Source: Halosegnis rubeus (lineage in GTDB: Archaea > Halobacteriota > Halobacteria > Halobacteriales > Haloarculaceae). From it: a stretch of DNA of 64,000 nucleotides. The stretch is from contig NZ_QJOW01000001.1 in NCBI RefSeq assembly GCF_009184545.1, forward strand, positions 186,001-250,000, written 5' to 3'. A program made the position numbers and the translations under genes. Positions 32,794 through 41,256 of the stretch are shown here, in pieces. The notes under the pieces were generated by a model. It saw only the letters and a list, made by a program, of their open reading frames with translations. It did no database searches and was not told the origin of the DNA. Positions within the stretch are counted from its first letter, which is position 1; each line of letters starts with the position of its first letter.

Positions 32794-34231
32794 CCTCGAA
32801 GGGCGGGCCGCCCGCGGCGGGCTGTGGGCGGCCGGCGAGACCGCGCTCGTCCGCGGGCTCGAACTGGTCCGGTACGTCGCCATCGCCCGCCTGCTCGTCC
32901 CGAGCCAAATCGGGCTGTTCACGTTCGGTATCATCACCCTCTCGGTCGTCAAGCAGTTCTCAAATCTGGGTATCGACGCCGCCATCATCGCACAGGACGG
33001 CGACATCGACCGCCAACTCGACGCCGCCTTCAGCCTCCAAATCGTTCGCTCGCTCGTCCTTGCCAGCCTCCTCTACGTTGCCGCGCCGATCCCGGCCGCC
33101 GTCTTCGGTGACGAGTCGGTCGTCCGACTCGTCCGGCTCATCGCCATCATCCCGCTCATCGACACGGTGGAGAACCCCGCGACCGTCGTCTTCGAGAAGG
33201 AGCTGAACTTCCGGCGGCGCTCGCTGTTTCGAGTCTCCGGCGTGCTCGCGAACGCGGCCGTCTCGATTGGACTTGCCTACCGATTCCGGTCCGTCGACGC
33301 ACTCGTGGCCGGAGTCATCGCCGGCGCGGCGGTTCATACCGTCGTCTCGCATCTCCTCACCGACCACAGCCCGTTTCCCTCGTTCGATATCGAACAGATG
33401 CGCACGCTGTTCGACTACGGCAAGTGGCTCACCGGCAGTTCCATCGTCTCGTGGATTTACCGCGAGGGAGACGACGCACTCGTCGGGGCCGTCGTCGGGA
33501 GCGCCGGGCTCGCCTACTACCGGAGCGCGTTCCAGTTCGGACAGGCTCCCCAGTCGGAACTCACGGGCGTCGTCAGCGAGGTGGCGTTCCCGACCTACGC
33601 ACAGGTGAAGGACGACGCCCACGCCCTGCTGGTCGGCTACCGGCGGACCCTCGGGGTCGCCGTGACAGCCGTCTTCCCTGCCGCCGCCGGCACCGCACTT
33701 GTCGCGCCGGTGTTCGTCCCGGTCGTGCTCGGGCCGGGGTGGGAGCCGACGATTCGCCCGCTCCAGATTATCGCGCTCGCGGCCGTCGGCCACGCCGTCG
33801 CGGCCACCGCTGGCTCGCTCTGGCAGGCGCTCGACCGCCCGGACCTCTCGACGAAGACACAGACGCTCTCGATGGTCGTCCTCGCCGTGACCGCCGTACC
33901 CGCCACCCTCGAATACGGCGTCGTCGGCACCGCGGCCGCCGTCACCGTCACCGCCTTCGTCGTCGCGCCGGTCCGCATCCTGCTCGTCGCGCGGCTGCTC
34001 GATACCTCGATTGTCTCGCTCCTAACGCCGGTCGCCGGACCGGCACTCGCGACGCTGTTGATGGCTGCCGCTGTCGCGCCGACGGTCACAGCCCTCCCGA
34101 CGACGCTGCTCGGACTGCTCGGGAGTATCGGGGTCGGCGTCGTCGTCTACGGCGTGGCCATCCTCGTACTCGACGTGACCCGGCTCGACACCCTCGACCC
34201 GGTTCGGGAACTGCTCGACGCGCTCACCTGA
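32786..34231 (+). CDS. Polysaccharide flippase (MOP superfamily)
   Basis: A 481-residue membrane protein with about fourteen helices. The N-terminus RAARGGLWAAGETALVRGLELVRYVAIARLL is typical of Wzx/RfbX-like flippases, followed by PSQIGLFTFGI and an internal EKELNFRRRSLFRVSG. Such proteins move lipid-linked oligosaccharides from the inner to the outer face of the membrane. The ATG at 32786 lies inside the end of the phosphatase-like gene. It ends convergently with the next gene, overlapping by eight bases. Confidence 0.88.
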   Translation: MPDLEGRAARGGLWAAGETALVRGLELVRYVAIARLLVPSQIGLFTFGIITLSVVKQFSNLGIDAAIIAQDGDIDRQLDAAFSLQIVRSLVLASLLYVAAPIPAAVFGDESVVRLVRLIAIIPLIDTVENPATVVFEKELNFRRRSLFRVSGVLANAAVSIGLAYRFRSVDALVAGVIAGAAVHTVVSHLLTDHSPFPSFDIEQMRTLFDYGKWLTGSSIVSWIYREGDDALVGAVVGSAGLAYYRSAFQFGQAPQSELTGVVSEVAFPTYAQVKDDAHALLVGYRRTLGVAVTAVFPAAAGTALVAPVFVPVVLGPGWEPTIRPLQIIALAAVGHAVAATAGSLWQALDRPDLSTKTQTLSMVVLAVTAVPATLEYGVVGTAAAVTVTAFVVAPVRILLVARLLDTSIVSLLTPVAGPALATLLMAAAVAPTVTALPTTLLGLLGSIGVGVVVYGVAILVLDVTRLDTLDPVRELLDALT

Positions 34232-35387
34232 GCAGCCCCTGCTCCGTGAGCCGGCGCTCCTTCTCCTGACAGAAATCGGTCCACGTCGGGACAACATCCC
34301 GGTTCGGCGTCTCGTCGCTGTCGAGTCGCGCGGCGACAGCGTCGGCCCACGATCCGGGGTCGGGGTCAGCGACCGAGACGGCCGGCTCCGCGGCGAGTAG
34401 TTCCTTCGCGTAGGTGTCCGTCGCGAGCACGACGGGCGTCCCGACGCCGTACGCCTCCAGCGGCGACAGCCCGTAGGACATCCACGCCGAGCAGCCAAAC
34501 ACGTCCGCGCCGGCGTAGTAGCCCGGCAGGTCGGCGTCGTCGACGTAGCCGGCGAACGTCACCCGACGCTCGATGCCGGCGTCGGCGACCGCCTCGCGCA
34601 GGCGTTCCTCGTCCGGGCCGGTGCCACAGACGGTGAGTCCCGCGTCGTAGCCACGCTCCGTGAGCTGAGCGACGGCGCGAATCTGGGTCTCGATGCGCTT
34701 GCGCGGGTCGAGTCTGCTCACCGACAGCAGGTCGTGCTCGTGATTGGAGAGCGCTCGGGGGTCGTGACCATCCAGCCACGCCGCGTCGATACCCGGCCGG
34801 ACGACGGTGCTGTCGGCGTCGTACAGCCCGTCGAGTTCGCGGGCGACACGCTGTGAACCGGTGAAGACGGCCGCCGCCTTCCGGAGCCCGCGCCCGCGAA
34901 CGCGCTCGCCAATCGTCGCCCACAGTCGTTGTCGCGCCGAGAGGTCCGGCGGGTCGTGGAACGTCCGGTGGCCCGGCACCTCCGAAACGAGCCGTTCGTA
35001 GACCGGCGTGTCGACGTGTGGGACGAGCCGCGGGTCGTCGGCAAACCACAGCACGGAGCCGTGGACGTGAGGTGCATACGGCGTCCCGTCGAGACCACAA
35101 CAGACGCTCACTTCCTCGGTGGCGTAGTGGGAGAGAACGAGGTCGGGGTCGCGCTCGGAAAGCAGGGGACGAAGCCGGCGAACGCCGCGCCATCCCTTGT
35201 GCGGGCGGCCGTATTCGACCGTCTCAACCGAGTCGGGCAGCGTCTCCGCCACGTAGCCGGCGTCGTACTCCGGGGCGAACACCGTCACATCGTGGTCGCC
35301 GGCGAAGTGGGTCGCTTCCTCGATACAGAGCCGTTCCGCGCCGCCGGGGGGTACGAGCGTGAGACCGAAGACGACGCAGACGTGCAT
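34224..35387 (-). CDS. GT4-type glycosyltransferase
   Basis: A 387-residue GT-B enzyme. The N-terminus reads VVFGLTLVPPGGAERLCIEEA (the PGGAER loop of GT4 proteins), the donor half has SVSRLDPRKRIETQI and VCGTGPDEERL, and the E-x7-E region appears as SYGLSPLEAYGVGTPVV, where only the second Glu is clear. It would extend the glycan from a nucleotide-sugar donor. It starts next to the GT2 gene at 35439 (same strand, about 50 bp apart). Confidence 0.88.
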   Translation of the reverse strand: MHVCVVFGLTLVPPGGAERLCIEEATHFAGDHDVTVFAPEYDAGYVAETLPDSVETVEYGRPHKGWRGVRRLRPLLSERDPDLVLSHYATEEVSVCCGLDGTPYAPHVHGSVLWFADDPRLVPHVDTPVYERLVSEVPGHRTFHDPPDLSARQRLWATIGERVRGRGLRKAAAVFTGSQRVARELDGLYDADSTVVRPGIDAAWLDGHDPRALSNHEHDLLSVSRLDPRKRIETQIRAVAQLTERGYDAGLTVCGTGPDEERLREAVADAGIERRVTFAGYVDDADLPGYYAGADVFGCSAWMSYGLSPLEAYGVGTPVVLATDTYAKELLAAEPAVSVADPDPGSWADAVAARLDSDETPNRDVVPTWTDFCQEKERRLTEQGLLR

Positions 35388-35438
35388 ATCCGGCGAACGC
35401 GGCGACAGGAAAAGTCAGTTGTGCTCGGTGCCGTTCGG

Positions 35439-36331
35439 CTACGGCAGGCGAACGGACAGGTGCTTACTCGCGCGATAGCTCCGCCACCCGCCGAGCGCCG
35501 ACGCGAGCGGGACGGCCCGCGCGGGCGTCGGCCGGGTTCGAAAGGCGCGCCAGAACTCACCGATGGCGGCACGGCGTTCGCCCGCTTGAAGAAACTGCTC
35601 ACCGGCCTTGCGCGCTGTGTCCGCGACCGCCCGTTTGCGCGCCGCCGGATACTCCTCGTAGAGGGCGGCGTACTCGTCGATGATGTCGCGCCGGCCCCGA
35701 ATGACACCAGGTGACCGGCTCCGAGCATCTGTCTCAACGGCCCGCTCCACTAACGGTTCATTGACGCAGTAAAACGAGTCCGACACGCAAGTTCTATCAT
35801 TAATCCAAGATCATCTCCCCCTGGTCGATCAGCGAGTGGAGTGACGTTATCTAACACCGTCGAACTCATCAGCATCGTTGAGGTGACGCACGGTGCTATA
35901 TCGAACGCTAACGCTCTATCAAGGACCACCCCCGTCCGACCCGGTCGCGGACACAGCGTTCTACCGTTCTCGAACACTCGGCCACAGTAGCTCACCCCTA
36001 CGTCCGCCTCTTGGAGTTGTGCGACACCTCTCTCCAGTCGAGTCTCGTGAAACCAATCGTCGTCGTCAAGCAGGGCAACGAACGCTCCGTTCGCTCGTTC
36101 GATTCCAGCGTTCCGTGCCATATTACCTCCTCGATTCTCCGACAATGAAATGTACGTCAGCTCGTTTGTAGCGTAGCTGTCAACGACTGGGCGTGCGTGT
36201 GACTCACCGGAGTCATCGACGACGATCAATTCGACCTCCTCGTGTGTCTGGTCGAGTACGCTGTCGATAGCGGTTTCCAATCTGTCGTTCCGGTAGTGTG
36301 TCGGAACGACGACAGAGACGAGCGGCGACAC
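35439..36331 (-). pseudogene. Family 2 glycosyltransferase broken by one-base frameshift
   Basis: Frame one (from GTG 36331) encodes the GT-A half: LVSVVVPTHYRNDRL, VVDDSGE, LLDDDDWF and GGDDLGLMIELACRTRF, and then stops. Frame two picks up at FYCVNEPLVERA and gives the helical tail that ends YRASKHLSVRLP at 35439. One extra T in the minus-strand T4 run (35771-35774 on the plus strand) rejoins them into a 297-residue protein like its paralogues. The rest of the gene is intact, so this could be a recent mutation, a phase-variable run or a sequencing error. Start is 26 bp from the divergent gene at 36358. Confidence 0.85.
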
Positions 36332-36357
36332 GGTCGCTTTGGTCGCTCTGAGCGTGA

Positions 36358-38049
36358 ATGTCTTTCGGGTGGGACCAGTACACTGAGGTGGTGTCAGCGG
36401 CTCAGTCTGGTATGTCTATCCCAACAGTCGAACTTCACGGCCCGTTCGCGCGCGACGGGGAGACGCTCGCTGCAGGGTACGGTTTCGTTGACGGCGAGGG
36501 GTACGCCGACGCGGCACTCGCCAGTTGTCTCCCCGATGATGGGGGAGAACTATCCGAGACACTAGCGGACGTTGGCGGGTTCTGGGCTGTCATCCACGAG
36601 GGAGAACCGACCGTCGTCACCGTTGACCGACTACGGAGCCACCCGCTCTACTACGTTGCTAACCCTACGTCTGCAGAGGGTCCCCTCGTGACCGACGACG
36701 TGGATACCGCTTGCCATTCGGTCGCCGGCGACCCCGGAGATGACCCTCTCGCGGCCGGTGAGTACCTGCTGACTGGGCGGGTCTCTAGAGACGAAACTCT
36801 TGTTCCCGACATCGTCGCTATCCCTCCGGGAACACAACTTGTCATCGAAGGTGACGATACGCGCTACGTTGAACACGTCAAGTACACACACGAGAACACC
36901 AGCAGCGACAACCTCACAGCCCGGTACGAACAGGCGATAGAGACTGCATTCAACCGACTCATCGAATACGCCGATGGACGACCAATCGCAGTGTCGTTAT
37001 CCGGTGGACACGACTCACGGCTCGTCGCAACTGAGCTCGCTCGCCGCGAATACGACCCCGTCGTCGCATTCACTTACGGTGGGGCACACACCGAGCGCGA
37101 GGTAGCCGAACGTGTCGCCGCCGATCTCGAACTGCCCTGGTCGTTCGTCGATTTCGATCACGAGACGTTCCGGGCGTGGTATCGCTCTCTCGCCAGACCG
37201 GCGTTTGACTGTGCTTCGGGGTGGATTGCTTCGGTACCCAACCCATCGTTGGCGTTCGCGATGGAACTGCTTCGAAGACGCGGAGATATCCCACGGGAGA
37301 CGGTTGTCGTCACTGGAGACGGCCCACAGACGACTGGCGAACACCTCCCAACGTCGTTTCGTGGAAGCGTCTCGCGGTCGCAGTTCGTTGATGAACTCCT
37401 TGCCCACAACTACGGCACGTGGGTGTGGAATCGTGACCGATATCAAGCCTCGCTCGGTGAGCGCGTGCTGGCGACCGTTCCAGACGCGCCGTTCGAGGAC
37501 GGCACGGAGCGTGTCCCAGTAGAAGTAGCTGCGAGTGCGTACGAACGGTGGGACTGGCGGGAGCGACAGGCAAAGCGCATCCGTTCGACCCCGGCGTATG
37601 AGCACGCTGGATTCGACTGGTGGTTTCCGTTGTGGGATACCAGTATCATGGAATTCTGGCAGTCGGTCCCGCTCGAACATCGACGGAACAAGCGTTTCCA
37701 CGACCGATACACCGAACGATACTACACGAGAACGTCCTCGCTGTCTGCCCCCGAGGAGACGTTCTCGTCAGGAAAGAGTCGAATGCGGACACATCTCGAA
37801 CAGGTGATTGGAACGACGCCGGTCGTCGGTCAACTTGCGCGTGCGATTCGTGACCGACTCGCGTCACCGGGTCGGTCCTACTACTCGGACCCGACGCTCG
37901 GAATGGTCGATAGCAAAACGTTCGACGATGTCGTTGACCGCCTCTCAGACCGTAGCGTGCCGCCATCAGTGTATTTTCACGCACTCCTGTTGTTGGACCG
38001 AATCGAAGCTGACCGCGTTCCTCCGTCACTGTCGATTTTCCCTGAGTGA
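36358..38049 (+). CDS. Asparagine-synthase-like protein lacking the catalytic cysteine
   Basis: A 563-residue protein with an N-terminal domain similar to class II glutamine amidotransferases (GGFWAVIHEGE, then RLRSHPLYYVAN) and a C-terminal PP-loop ATP pyrophosphatase domain whose ATP site is SLSGGHDSR (residues 212-220) followed by FTYGGAHTERE. Glutaminase-active asparagine synthases have Cys directly after the initiator Met; here the N-terminus is MSFGWDQ, so ammonia or another donor would be needed. Family members in glycan clusters amidate uronic-acid sugars or related acids. GC is slightly lower than neighbours. Confidence 0.78.
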   Translation: MSFGWDQYTEVVSAAQSGMSIPTVELHGPFARDGETLAAGYGFVDGEGYADAALASCLPDDGGELSETLADVGGFWAVIHEGEPTVVTVDRLRSHPLYYVANPTSAEGPLVTDDVDTACHSVAGDPGDDPLAAGEYLLTGRVSRDETLVPDIVAIPPGTQLVIEGDDTRYVEHVKYTHENTSSDNLTARYEQAIETAFNRLIEYADGRPIAVSLSGGHDSRLVATELARREYDPVVAFTYGGAHTEREVAERVAADLELPWSFVDFDHETFRAWYRSLARPAFDCASGWIASVPNPSLAFAMELLRRRGDIPRETVVVTGDGPQTTGEHLPTSFRGSVSRSQFVDELLAHNYGTWVWNRDRYQASLGERVLATVPDAPFEDGTERVPVEVAASAYERWDWRERQAKRIRSTPAYEHAGFDWWFPLWDTSIMEFWQSVPLEHRRNKRFHDRYTERYYTRTSSLSAPEETFSSGKSRMRTHLEQVIGTTPVVGQLARAIRDRLASPGRSYYSDPTLGMVDSKTFDDVVDRLSDRSVPPSVYFHALLLLDRIEADRVPPSLSIFPE

Positions 38050-38135
38050 ACGGCGTGCGTGAAAAGTATCGAATACACGACATTGCAGTACTCTTGCGCT
38101 GGAAACAAAACGATCAGCTCCGATGGCTATCTGTT

Positions 38136-38243
38136 CTATCTCTCCATATTATCGTCTCGAAGTGCCCGAACGCTCTCGATGGCGTCGGCGAGTCGCCCGT
38201 TGCGGTAGTGTGTCGGGATGACGACGGAGACGAGCGGAGCCAT
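38136..38243 (-). pseudogene. N-terminal fragment of a GT2 glycosyltransferase
   Basis: A 35-codon frame starting at ATG 38243 reads MAPLVSVVIPTHYRNGRL and ADAIESVRAL, then diverges and stops at 38136. It is a near copy of the N-terminus of the GT2 gene that begins at 36331 (LVSVVVPTHYRNDRL), in the same orientation. Everything after the first strand and helix is missing, so it cannot be functional. Confidence 0.7.
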
Positions 38244-38324
38244 ACTCGGGGTTCACCCTCCGTCGGCGAATGGCTTTCGACCGCCAGCCGGAAGGCTGAT
38301 TGTGCGACTCCCGGTGAAACGGGT

Positions 38325-40067
38325 ATGGACGACCGGACGCGCCTGCTCTCCGAGTGGGTGGCCCAACCCCCCGCCGGCCCGCTCGTGCAGTATCTCCGCG
38401 ACGCCGAGCGACGCGCCGCCCTCGATGCCCTCGGTTCGCCGACCCACGTCCTCGACATCGCCTCCGAGACCGGGGTCACTCGCGCGCTCCCCGACGACGC
38501 GACCGTCACCCGCCTCGATTTCTCGCCCGAAGCCAGCGCCCGCGCGCGAGACGCCCTCAATGGGATCGAGAACTTCGCGTCGACGACGCCCGAGTCACCG
38601 ACGCTCCCGTTCGGGCGGGCGCGGTTCGACGCCGCGGTTTGTGTCGGCCCGCTCGATTGGCGGTTCCTCGACGCCGACGCTCTCGCCCGCGAGGTGAGCC
38701 GCGTCCTCACGCGCGCGGGGACCTTCGCCGTCACCGCTCCGACGCCCGAATCTCCATATCACGCCGGCGGTCGCTACGAACTCACCTACCGGACCCCCGA
38801 CGAGTTCGAGAGCGTGTTGGCCCCGCATTTCCACCCTGACGACCAGACGTACATCTACCAGCCGCCCGAGAAGGTGCAGTGGCTCGCGGGCAACCTCCCG
38901 ACTGGCCTCGAACAGCGGGTCGCCGACTACGCGCAACGCCGCACGGAGACCTGCTCCCGTGACCGCGCCAGCTACGTCGTCACCGGGGCGACCGCCCCCG
39001 GCTACCGCGCACGACTGGATGACGCGCTCGACTGCCTGCTCCGCCCGGTCGACGACCACGGCTTCTTCGACCCCGAGACCGACCGCTTTCACGGCCGACT
39101 CGACTACTCGCTGACGGACACGAGCGCGATGCGCTGGCGCGCCGGCGAGGGGTCGCGGCGCCGCTACGGCCCGCTCGCCCTGCTCGGGGTGGCGCGCTGG
39201 CGACAGTCGCCGCTCGGCGACGACCGCTACGACGACCGAATCTCCCGGCTCGCCGACGGCTACGAGACGCTCGTCGAGACCGAGGGGGACGAGCTTCCGA
39301 GCTACGCGCTCGGTCCCCTGACCGGGGCGTTTGCGCTCCTCTCGATGGCCGGTTTCGACACGCTCTCGATCGCAGAGGACGCGTTCGCCCGGTCGCGCGA
39401 CCGCTTCGCGTTCGACCACAGCGAGGACGGTCTCCTGCTTCACGGCTGGAGCTATCTTCACGACGCGACCGAGGACCCAATCGAGGTGACCACCGCCCTC
39501 CGCGAGGGCGCACAGGCCGTCGCCGCCCGACAGGACCCCGAGACGGGACTGTTCGCGTTCGACAACCCGACGACCGACCGCCACCAGAACCAGATGTACG
39601 TGCTCTGGGGGCTGTGTCGCGCTATCGAGGTAGCCGCCGGCGACGGCTATCTGGAGAACGCCACGGCCGTTCTCGACTACACGCTCGACACGCGGCTCCG
39701 TGATGACGGCGCGCTCCTGTGGCTCGAACCCGGGCGCATCGAAGAGCTGAGCGTCGCCCTCGGGCGCGGTGAGTACCCCCAGTGGAAGCTGCTGTTCGCC
39801 TGTCATCAGTCCTTCTTCGCCATCGCGGCGGCCCACTACCGACGGGCTGGCGGTGACCGTAACCTCGACCGACCGGTCGAGCGCGCGATGGCGTGGCTCC
39901 ACGGGACCAACGACCTTGGGCGGGACCTGACCGACCTGACGGGACTCGGCGTGCCGGCCCGCCATCTCACCACCGACGGCCGGCTCGATGCCCCCCGCGA
40001 GCAGTTCAAGGGGGCCTACGAAATCGGCGCGTATCTGTTCGCGCTCACCGAACTCACCGCGTGGTGA
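38325..40067 (+). CDS. Methyltransferase fused to an alpha-helical toroid-like domain
   Basis: A 580-residue two-part protein. Residues about 30-190 look like a class I SAM methyltransferase: THVLDIASETGVTRAL (motif I), ATVTRLDFSPEASARARD (motif II), FDAAVCVGPLDWRFLDAD (motif IV). Residues about 220-580 are helical with repeated patterns such as YGPLALLGVARWR, LGPLTGAFALLSMAG, GLLLHGWSYLHDA and NQMYVLWGLCRAIE, resembling (alpha/alpha) barrel enzymes or prenyltransferase-like toroids acting on glycans or lipids. The ATG at 38325 gives the shortest complete domain; the frame extends upstream through the GT2 fragment region. Confidence 0.7.
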   Translation: MDDRTRLLSEWVAQPPAGPLVQYLRDAERRAALDALGSPTHVLDIASETGVTRALPDDATVTRLDFSPEASARARDALNGIENFASTTPESPTLPFGRARFDAAVCVGPLDWRFLDADALAREVSRVLTRAGTFAVTAPTPESPYHAGGRYELTYRTPDEFESVLAPHFHPDDQTYIYQPPEKVQWLAGNLPTGLEQRVADYAQRRTETCSRDRASYVVTGATAPGYRARLDDALDCLLRPVDDHGFFDPETDRFHGRLDYSLTDTSAMRWRAGEGSRRRYGPLALLGVARWRQSPLGDDRYDDRISRLADGYETLVETEGDELPSYALGPLTGAFALLSMAGFDTLSIAEDAFARSRDRFAFDHSEDGLLLHGWSYLHDATEDPIEVTTALREGAQAVAARQDPETGLFAFDNPTTDRHQNQMYVLWGLCRAIEVAAGDGYLENATAVLDYTLDTRLRDDGALLWLEPGRIEELSVALGRGEYPQWKLLFACHQSFFAIAAAHYRRAGGDRNLDRPVERAMAWLHGTNDLGRDLTDLTGLGVPARHLTTDGRLDAPREQFKGAYEIGAYLFALTELTAW

Positions 40068-41256
40068 GGTCGTCGTACACCCGGCGCAGTCGCTCGGCGT
40101 CGCGCGCCCAACCGTACTCCCCCTCGACGGCGCGGCGACCCGACTCGCCGTAGTGGGTGAGGTCTTCTCCGACCAACTCCGAGATTCGCGCGGCGGTCGC
40201 GGTCGGATTCTCCGGCGGAACCACGACCCCCGACTCCGTCTCGCGGACGATACGCCCGAGCGGGCCGACGTCCGTGACGAGCACCGGCGTTTCGAGCGCC
40301 ATGTACTGAAACAGCTTGTGCGGCACCGTCGTCGCGGTGTGGCCGGTCTCGCGGTGTGGCACCGTCGCGAGGTCGCTCGCCGCGATGTAGCGGGGCACGT
40401 CTGCGAAGTCGACCCACCCGGTGAACGTGACCCGGTCAGCCACACCCTCCGACTCGGCCAACTCCCGAAGGCGACGGTCCGACTCCGCGCTTCCGGAACC
40501 GACGAGCAGGAGCGACACCTCCGGCGGCGTATCCGAGAGCGCCCGAATCAGCGTCTCCAGCCCGCGGTGTGGCCCGAACGCGCCGACGTAGGAGACGACG
40601 AAGCCGTCGGGAACGTCATCGGGACCCGGCGTGTGGTCCATCGTATCGATGCGGTCGAGGTCGACCGTGTTCGAGACGACGTGGACGCGGTCGGGGTCGC
40701 CGTCGCAGTCTGTGATGTAGTGGTCGCGCGCCTCCTCGACGACCGTCACGAGCGCGTCCGCCTGCCCGACGGCCTCGCGCTCGGCGCGCTCGATGCGCGA
40801 AATCGGCCGGAGGAGTCGACCCTGCAGTCGCTCGAGCAGCGACCGCTCGGAGCGGTACTGTGCCATCGCCGCCGGATAGTTCTCGTGGAGGTCGGCGACG
40901 ACGGACACGTCACCGAGCGAGCGGGCGACCCGCAGCCCTGTCCGGACCAGCGGGAGGTCGTGGACGTGGAGCACGTCGATATCGTGGACCGACGCAAACC
41001 GTCGCGCGCGCCGGAACCAGATGGCGTCGAACGAGCCGAACAGGTAGCTCGCGCGGTTCACCGCGCGGGTCGCCACGCTGTAGCCGTCCCAGTCGATGCG
41101 CTCGATTGCGACGCCGTCGACGGCCGCCGGCTCGGTCCCCTCGCCTGCGAGACAGAGCAGATACACCTCGTGGCCGGCTTCCCGGAGTGCTGCCGCCTCC
41201 TTCCGGACGCGGATATCCTCCGGGTAGCTCCCTCGCAGGAGCATCCCGACCTTCAT
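40054..41256 (-). CDS. GT4-type glycosyltransferase
   Basis: A 400-residue GT-B enzyme beginning MKVGMLLRGSYPEDIRVRKEAAALREAGHEVYLL, the acceptor-binding half, with HVHDLPLVRTGL in the middle and a donor half with VSYVGAFGPHRGLETLI, LLVGSG and KLFQYMALETPVLVTD. This end pattern fits GT4 proteins that use UDP- or GDP-sugars. Its ATG overlaps the stop of the UDP-GlcNAc 2-epimerase gene (ATGA), suggesting it uses the sugar derived from that pathway. It meets the methyltransferase fusion gene tail to tail, overlapping by 14 bases. Confidence 0.88.
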   Translation of the reverse strand: MKVGMLLRGSYPEDIRVRKEAAALREAGHEVYLLCLAGEGTEPAAVDGVAIERIDWDGYSVATRAVNRASYLFGSFDAIWFRRARRFASVHDIDVLHVHDLPLVRTGLRVARSLGDVSVVADLHENYPAAMAQYRSERSLLERLQGRLLRPISRIERAEREAVGQADALVTVVEEARDHYITDCDGDPDRVHVVSNTVDLDRIDTMDHTPGPDDVPDGFVVSYVGAFGPHRGLETLIRALSDTPPEVSLLLVGSGSAESDRRLRELAESEGVADRVTFTGWVDFADVPRYIAASDLATVPHRETGHTATTVPHKLFQYMALETPVLVTDVGPLGRIVRETESGVVVPPENPTATAARISELVGEDLTHYGESGRRAVEGEYGWARDAERLRRVYDDLTTR

